Assembly (NCBI GenBank): GCA_013204495.1
Contig: JABMNQ010000067.1
Coordinates: 1-10,216 of the forward strand
Length of the DNA stretch: 10,216 nt
Reading direction: 5' to 3'
Origin: Candidatus Pelagibacter sp.
GTDB lineage: Bacteria; Pseudomonadota; Alphaproteobacteria; Pelagibacterales; Pelagibacteraceae
Under the pieces are notes generated by a model. The model saw only the letters and a list, made by a program, of their open reading frames with translations, did no database searches and was not told the DNA's origin. Positions 6,314 through 10,216 of this stretch are shown piece by piece. Positions within the stretch are counted from its first letter, which is position 1. Every line of letters begins with the position of its first letter. A program made the position numbers and the translations under genes.

Positions 6314-7629
6314 TTACCGGCAACTACCATACCCTCTATTAATATTGTTGGTGCATTTGTTGAATATTTAAATTCAAGATCATCTGCAAGGGTAATATTC
6401 TTAAATATATCATTAAAGTTTCCAGCTATTGTAATTTCACTAACGGGATATTTAAATATTCCATTTTCAATCATAAACCCTGTAGCACCTACTGAATAAT
6501 CTCCTGTAACTAAATTGCTTCCATGCCCTATTGTTTCGGTAATATACAGGGCTCTTTGGTTTAATTTTAAAAGCTCCTTATATGATATAGATCCTCTTTC
6601 AAAAAATAAATTACTTGTTCCGCCACTTCTACCATTTGATTTTAGATTTAATTTTTTTCCATTATAAGTATCAACTAAATAGTGCTTTAAGACACCCTGA
6701 TCAACTAGCTTTAATTCTTCAGTCTTAACGCCCTCTGAATCAAAATATCTTGAACCTAATCCTTTAACTATATTGGGTTTGTCAAAAATATTAATTGATG
6801 TTGAAAATATTTCTTCATTAATTTTATCTTTTAAAAAAGATGTGCCTCTCGCTATTGAGGATGCTGATATTGCGCTTGCTAAAACACTTAATATTCCTTT
6901 AGAGATTCTTCTATCAAATATAATACTAATCTTTTCACTTTCTATTTTTTTAGGATTTAGTTTTTGTAGTGTTTTTTTAGCAGCAATTGTTCCTATTTGT
7001 TTGGGTCTAAGCATATCATGCAAGTGGCATGTGCTTGTAAATTCATAATCTCTTTCCATTTTACCATTAGAGTCTTTGGCAACTGCAACACAAGATGCTG
7101 AGAAAGAAGAAGATTTATACCCATTTAAAAAACCATCACTATTTGCCAATATAAAGTTAGATTTTGACTCGCTAAAACCAGTTTCTGTATTAATAATTTC
7201 TTTTTTTTGAAGCGCTGCTTCCTCAACCTCTTTTAGATATTCAATTTTTTCATCATTTTCAATATGATCATCATCATATAAATTTAAGTCAATAATTTTA
7301 TCTACTAGCAATTCTTTATCTGGCAATGAATTAAATTCATCTTCTGGGGTAATTTTTGTTGTTTCAATACATCTTTCAATTAAAGTTTTTATATTTTCTT
7401 CATTAAGGTTTGATGATGAAATACTTGATTTTTTTTTACCAATATAGATTGTTAAACTAACGGCTAAACTATCCGATCTATCAGACTCATCTAGTTTTCT
7501 ATTTCTAAAATTAACTGTCTCCGATAATGAGTGCATAACAGCAGCACTAGAATCTGTTGCTCCTAATTTTTTAGCTAAATCTATACAAAAAGATGCTGTT
7601 TTTTTTAAGTATTCTTGATCTTTTACCAT
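6310..7629 (-). CDS. pmbA: TldE/PmbA subunit of the TldD/TldE metalloprotease
   Basis: A 439-aa member of the U62 (TldD/PmbA) family, close to the usual ~450 aa. TldE is the partner without the zinc-binding HExxxH; it pairs with TldD in a heterodimer that degrades unstructured or modified peptides (in E. coli, leader removal from microcin B17 and degradation of CcdA). Visible features: the N-terminal domain with V-N-F-R-N-R-K-L-D (39-47), and the C-terminal GDYSVGATGFMIENG block (about 376-390) that is diagnostic of this family. At the position where TldD has its zinc helix, this protein has none, consistent with the TldE role. The ATG at 7627-7629 is 5 nt after the tldD stop, and its own TGA overlaps the start of the oxidoreductase. 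This arrangement indicates a single operon tldD-tldE-oxidoreductase. Confidence 0.95.
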   Translation of the reverse strand: MVKDQEYLKKTASFCIDLAKKLGATDSSAAVMHSLSETVNFRNRKLDESDRSDSLAVSLTIYIGKKKSSISSSNLNEENIKTLIERCIETTKITPEDEFNSLPDKELLVDKIIDLNLYDDDHIENDEKIEYLKEVEEAALQKKEIINTETGFSESKSNFILANSDGFLNGYKSSSFSASCVAVAKDSNGKMERDYEFTSTCHLHDMLRPKQIGTIAAKKTLQKLNPKKIESEKISIIFDRRISKGILSVLASAISASSIARGTSFLKDKINEEIFSTSINIFDKPNIVKGLGSRYFDSEGVKTEELKLVDQGVLKHYLVDTYNGKKLNLKSNGRSGGTSNLFFERGSISYKELLKLNQRALYITETIGHGSNLVTGDYSVGATGFMIENGIFKYPVSEITIAGNFNDIFKNITLADDLEFKYSTNAPTILIEGMVVAGK

Positions 7630-7634
7630 CTAAT

Positions 7635-9047
7635 TTATAATTGAGTTCCACCAACTGTCATTTTATCAATTAAAATTGATGGTTGAGCAACACCAACGGG
7701 AACCCCTTGCCCGGCCTTACCACAAGTTCCAATACCTGGATCAAGCATCATATTATTACCAACTAACGAAACTTCTTTTAGAATTGAAGGGCCATCACCA
7801 ATTAACGTTGCACCCTTAATAGGAGAGCCTATTTTTCCATTTATAATCTCATAAGCCTCAGTACAGTTAAACACAAATTTTCCTGAGGTAATATCAACTT
7901 GTCCACCACCAAAACTTACTGCAAATATTCCTTTATCAACTGATTTAATCATCTCTTCCTGTGAATATTTTCCATTTAACATCATGGTGTTTCTCATTCT
8001 TGGAAGAACAACATGTTTGTAGCTTTCTCTTCTGCCACTGCCTGTAGATCTTGTATTCATTAATCTTGCATTTAGTCGATCTTGCATAAAATTTTTTAAT
8101 ATCCCGTTTTCAATTAAAACAGTTTTTTCAGTTGGTGTACCTTCATCATCAATTGTCAAACTACCTCTTCTGTTATGAAGAGTTCCATCATCAATAATCG
8201 TAACACCTTCACTGGCCACTCTTTGACCCATTAAATTGTGAAATGCAGATGTTTTTTTTCTATTAAAGTCACCCTCTAACCCATGTCCAATGGCTTCATG
8301 AATAAGTATTGCTGGCCAACCTGAACCCAAAACAACTTTCATTTCTCCTGCTGGCGCAGGTTTGCTTTCTAGATTTACTGAGGCAATTCTAAATGCTTCA
8401 TCGCATACATTTTTCCAGTTATCATCTTTAAGGTATTCATCATAAGACTGTCTTCCACCAATTCCGTAAACACCAGTTTCTTTTTTGCCATTTTTTTCAA
8501 GCATAACTGAAACATTAAAACGAATTAAAGGCCTAACATCTGTTAATACCTCTCCACCCGATCTTATAATTTCTATAGACTTGTATTCTCCTGCAAAGCT
8601 TGCTGTAACCTGCTGAACAATGCCACCCTTTGCTCTAGTATAATTATTAACTTCCTTTAAAAGTTCTAATTTAGATTGAAGTGATTTTTCATCTATGGGA
8701 TTAATATCTTTATAAAGCTTTTCATTTGTTTTAGGAATTTCATGGTTATAAATCCCCTTTTGTGATTTTAGAGTAGAACTTAAGTTGTTAGCTGATTGTT
8801 TTAATGATTTTTTTGAAATTTCATTTGAGTGAGAATAAGCAATAACCTCCCCAGTTACAGCTCTTAAGCCATAACCTAGATCAGAGCTATAACTCAAGCT
8901 TTTGATTTTATTGTCATCCAGCAAAATAGATTCACTTTTAGAGTTTTCTAAATATAGCTCACCATCGTCACAATCATTTAAAGTCTCAGAAATGATATTT
9001 TCTGCATCTTTTCTTGATAAATCTGTCTTGGTAAAAAAATCAATCAC
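7635..9047 (-). CDS. tldD: Zinc metalloprotease subunit TldD
   Basis: A 470-aa catalytic subunit of the TldD/TldE protease (E. coli TldD is 481 aa). The zinc-binding helix is intact as HEAIGH (HExxxH, residues 250-255) followed by GLEGD, and the Cys that supplies a further zinc ligand in the family is present in GTCGK (C442). The protein ends soon after in the conserved G-V-P-V-G-V-A-Q-P-S-I-L-I segment, so it is complete. It is cytoplasmic and without a signal peptide. The start is a GTG at 9045-9047: no in-frame ATG or TTG exists between it and the upstream in-frame stop, and the N-terminus fits the family. TATAAT on the minus strand (9069-9074) about 21 bp ahead is a plausible -10, with no good -35. 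First gene of a three-gene operon; divergent from the rhodanese gene. Confidence 0.96.
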   Translation of the reverse strand: MIDFFTKTDLSRKDAENIISETLNDCDDGELYLENSKSESILLDDNKIKSLSYSSDLGYGLRAVTGEVIAYSHSNEISKKSLKQSANNLSSTLKSQKGIYNHEIPKTNEKLYKDINPIDEKSLQSKLELLKEVNNYTRAKGGIVQQVTASFAGEYKSIEIIRSGGEVLTDVRPLIRFNVSVMLEKNGKKETGVYGIGGRQSYDEYLKDDNWKNVCDEAFRIASVNLESKPAPAGEMKVVLGSGWPAILIHEAIGHGLEGDFNRKKTSAFHNLMGQRVASEGVTIIDDGTLHNRRGSLTIDDEGTPTEKTVLIENGILKNFMQDRLNARLMNTRSTGSGRRESYKHVVLPRMRNTMMLNGKYSQEEMIKSVDKGIFAVSFGGGQVDITSGKFVFNCTEAYEIINGKIGSPIKGATLIGDGPSILKEVSLVGNNMMLDPGIGTCGKAGQGVPVGVAQPSILIDKMTVGGTQL

Positions 9048-9068
9048 AAATAATAGATAGTAGTTATA

Positions 9069-9074
9069 ATTATA
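9069..9074 (-). promoter_or_regulatory. Perfect -10 hexamer for the tldD operon
   Basis: On the minus strand this reads TATAAT, an exact match to the sigma70 -10 consensus, lying 21 bp before the GTG start. The -35 position at a 17-bp spacing reads GTGCGA, only three of six matches. Because the sequence around it is itself nearly palindromic (TTATAATTATA), the hexamer also reads on the + strand at 9065-9070, so the direction is supported only by gene position. Confidence 0.35.
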
Positions 9075-9106
9075 TTTTCAATCTACGTATTTCGCACATA
9101 TACAAG

Positions 9107-9124
9107 TTAACTAATTATAGTTAA
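9107..9124. promoter_or_regulatory. Perfect 7-bp inverted repeat in the tldD/rhodanese divergent region
   Basis: TTAACTA (9107-9113) and TAGTTAA (9118-9124) are exact inverted copies around ATTA, an 18-bp dyad 32 bp before the rhodanese ATG. It covers TATAGT (9116-9121), a five-of-six match to a -10 box for the rhodanese gene, so a repressor bound here could block that promoter. In DNA this AT-rich, a dyad of this size can occur by chance, and there is no T-run to make it a terminator. Called as a candidate operator only. Confidence 0.3.
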
Positions 9125-9155
9125 TTTTACTAATTAATAAAAAAATAAGGATAAA

Positions 9156-9524
9156 ATGAAAAAATTTGAAGACTTAATGAAAGCTTCTAGTGAAATAAGC
9201 AATATTTCAGTGGATGAGGCTAAAGAAAAATTAAAAGACCCAAATGTTCAATTTATTGATGTTAGGGATAAAAATAGTTTTGAATCAGAAACTATAGGAA
9301 ATGCAGTTAATCTAGAAAGAGGCTTGTTAGAATTTTACTTAGCAGATGGCAGCCCATTAGAAAATGAAATGTTTAAAAATAATCCAAATAAAGAATACAT
9401 AGTGTTTTGTGGTCTCGGTGGCCAAAGCACACTTGCAACAAAAACAATGCAAGAAATGGGATTAAAGAATGTAAAAAATATGACAGGTGGAATAAAGGCT
9501 TGGAAAGAAAAAAATAATTTGTGA
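9156..9524 (+). CDS. Single-domain rhodanese-like sulfurtransferase
   Basis: A 122-aa cytoplasmic rhodanese-domain protein. Visible features: an N-terminal segment leading to V-D-E-A-K (19-23), the F-I-D-V-R-D strand (33-38) that marks rhodanese folds, the E-R-G-L-L-E-F and G-S-P loop (54-67) typical of a subset of short rhodaneses, the active-site Cys85 in F-C-G-L-G-G-Q-S, and the C-terminal N-M-T-G-G-I-K-A-W motif (about 108-116). The cysteine that would carry the persulfide is kept, but the arginine common at the end of the active-site loop (CxxGxRS) is Gln here, so activity or substrate may differ. The ATG is preceded by AAGGA (9147-9151) with a short 4-nt spacing, the clearest Shine-Dalgarno in the window. 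Its TGA overlaps the GTG of the next gene, indicating a two-gene operon. Confidence 0.92.
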   Translation: MKKFEDLMKASSEISNISVDEAKEKLKDPNVQFIDVRDKNSFESETIGNAVNLERGLLEFYLADGSPLENEMFKNNPNKEYIVFCGLGGQSTLATKTMQEMGLKNVKNMTGGIKAWKEKNNL

Positions 9525-9868
9525 AAGTTTATTTTAACAATTCCTGTAAAATTTGTCGTTCGGAGATAAATCTATATAAAAAACAAAACATCGAAGATAT
9601 AGAATGGGTTGATATTACAGATAACAAATCTGCAGAAATAGAAACCCAAAAAGATGCTAAAAATCTTTTACGTAGACTTCATATTAAGGACGGAGAAAAT
9701 ATAATTGGAGGAGCAGAAGCTTTTTTACTACTATGGAGAAAAATTCCTAAATATAGATTACTTTATAATATCTTTAAAACACCTATAATTTTTACAATAT
9801 TTTCTTTTTTTTACGAAATTATTGCATTTTTTTTATTTTTAAAAAATAAAAAGCAACTTTCAAAATAA
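9521..9868 (+). CDS. DCC-family (DUF393) thiol-disulfide oxidoreductase-like protein
   Basis: A 115-aa protein of the DCC/DUF393 family. The N-terminus has a thioredoxin-like beta strand V-Y-F-N-N followed by S-C-K-I-C (CxxC at Cys9/Cys12); the family usually has D-G-x-C-x-x-C, so the acidic residue is replaced by Asn here. The family block G-A-E-A-F with L-L-W-R and I-P-K-Y-R follows (64-79), and a hydrophobic C-terminal segment (about 88-108) could be a membrane anchor, ending in a Lys-rich tail. The start is a GTG at 9521-9523 that overlaps the TGA of the rhodanese gene (GTGA), which fits the family N-terminus and implies translational coupling; no separate Shine-Dalgarno is evident. Family members are predicted disulfide reductases or isomerases; none of this is proven here. 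Coupling to a rhodanese suggests a shared thiol or persulfide substrate. Confidence 0.88.
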   Translation: MKVYFNNSCKICRSEINLYKKQNIEDIEWVDITDNKSAEIETQKDAKNLLRRLHIKDGENIIGGAEAFLLLWRKIPKYRLLYNIFKTPIIFTIFSFFYEIIAFFLFLKNKKQLSK

Positions 9869-9879
9869 ACTTTTTAAGC

Positions 9880-9908
9880 TTGAGAAACAATATTGAATAA
9901 AATATATT
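9880..9908 (+). promoter_or_regulatory. Sigma70-type promoter for the TPR gene
   Basis: TTGAGA (9880-9885), a 17-bp spacer, and TATATT (9903-9908): five of six matches in each box at ideal spacing, the best promoter in the window. Transcription would start about 9914-9916, which coincides with the GTG start codon at 9915, so the message would be leaderless. The promoter sits in the 46-bp gap after the DCC gene and would make the TPR gene independent of the rhodanese-DCC operon. Confidence 0.55.
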
Positions 9909-9914
9909 TTTATA

Positions 9915-10216
9915 GTGAGAGTTTTTATATTATTTTTAGTTTTTTTTAATTTTTTTTTCTCTGCTCAATCGTCGCAAAAAAATATTTTAAATAACCTTTT
10001 TGATCAACTTGGAACTGCTAATAATCCTAAAACTGCAGAGGTGTTAGAGAGAAAAATTTGGTCTGTTTGGAATAAGCACCCAAATAATATTAAATTAACT
10101 GAAAAGTTGGAATTTGGAATAGAGCTCATGCAATATGGAGATTACAATTATGCATTAAAAGTTTTTAACAATGTTTTAGAGAGTGACCCTAAATGGTTCG
10201 AAGCATGGAATAAAAG
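9915..10216 (+). CDS. Secreted TPR-repeat protein, 3' part beyond window
   Basis: The first 100 codons of a longer gene. It starts with a signal peptide: M-R, a Phe/Leu-rich core and cleavage after F-S-A (residue 17), so the protein is probably periplasmic. After it comes L-x-x-L-F-D-Q-L, a helical region with E-R-K-I-W-S-V-W (51-58), then the first TPR unit, with G-D-Y-N-Y-A-L-K-V-F (82-91 approximately) and D-P-K-W-F-E-A-W-N-K at the end of the visible part, the usual TPR spacing for Y-A-L-x-x-F and D-P. This matches a family of small alphaproteobacterial TPR proteins of unknown role. The GTG start is chosen because it begins exactly at the signal peptide, an in-frame stop (9894-9896) lies just upstream and no ATG intervenes. 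No Shine-Dalgarno is seen; see the promoter just ahead. Confidence 0.8.
   Translation, partial: MRVFILFLVFFNFFFSAQSSQKNILNNLFDQLGTANNPKTAEVLERKIWSVWNKHPNNIKLTEKLEFGIELMQYGDYNYALKVFNNVLESDPKWFEAWNK

Noticed and set aside
6773..7048. 91-codon hydrophobic + strand frame
   Set aside because: Antisense to the middle of tldE; hydrophobicity arises from the reverse complement of a Lys/Glu/Ser-rich segment.
1..10216. Search for tRNA, rRNA, CRISPR repeats, insertion sequences and att-like repeats
   Set aside because: No cloverleaf, rRNA-like segment, regularly spaced repeat, transposase or integrase was seen on either strand by eye.

Overview
This window is strongly AT-rich chromosomal DNA with lysine- and asparagine-rich proteins, very short intergenic gaps and overlapping stop and start codons. 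Together with the gene families present (TldD/TldE pair, a DUF6134-like periplasmic protein, a rhodanese next to a DCC-family protein, an alphaproteobacterial-style TPR lipoprotein-like/secreted protein) this points to a streamlined alphaproteobacterium of the SAR11/Pelagibacterales type. That placement is an inference from base composition and protein flavour; no rRNA or tRNA is present to confirm it. I see no mobile element, CRISPR array, phage gene or sign of recent transfer.

Layout from left to right. 1-228 is non-coding as far as I can support: it ends with a good Rho-independent terminator (177-204) whose 3' arm can alternatively pair with an upstream GGGCAT. A 37-codon lysine-rich ORF (229-342, +) follows and meets the DEAD-box helicase rhlE-like gene (339-1823, -) tail to tail with a 4-nt overlap. 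A 195-bp divergent intergenic region separates rhlE from typA/bipA (2019-3845, +), which in turn overlaps by 4 nt the stop of a YczE/YitT-type membrane protein gene (3842-4492, -). A second divergent spacer (4493-4653) carries two mutually exclusive hairpins just ahead of a periplasmic DUF6134-like gene (4654-5337, +).

The minus-strand operon tldD - tldE(pmbA) - FAD oxidoreductase occupies 9047 down to 5342, with a 5-nt gap and then a 4-nt ATGA overlap. Divergently, a rhodanese-domain gene (9156-9524, +) overlaps a DCC/DUF393 thiol-disulfide oxidoreductase-like gene (9521-9868, +) by GTGA, and the window ends inside a secreted TPR protein gene (9915 onward, +), preceded by the best sigma70-like promoter of the window.

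Functionally, rhlE and typA are both ribosome/RNA-related genes whose homologues are linked to growth in the cold and ribosome assembly, and they share one divergent control region. TldD and TldE form a metalloprotease heterodimer. The rhodanese and DCC proteins each carry a reactive-cysteine motif and are translationally coupled, so they may act on the same thiol or persulfide chemistry. Most of the window is ordinary housekeeping DNA; the points worth a second look are mainly at the RNA level (competing hairpins, candidate leaderless transcripts, zero-length convergent junctions) plus a few motif substitutions (DETD in the helicase, CGLGGQS in the rhodanese loop).
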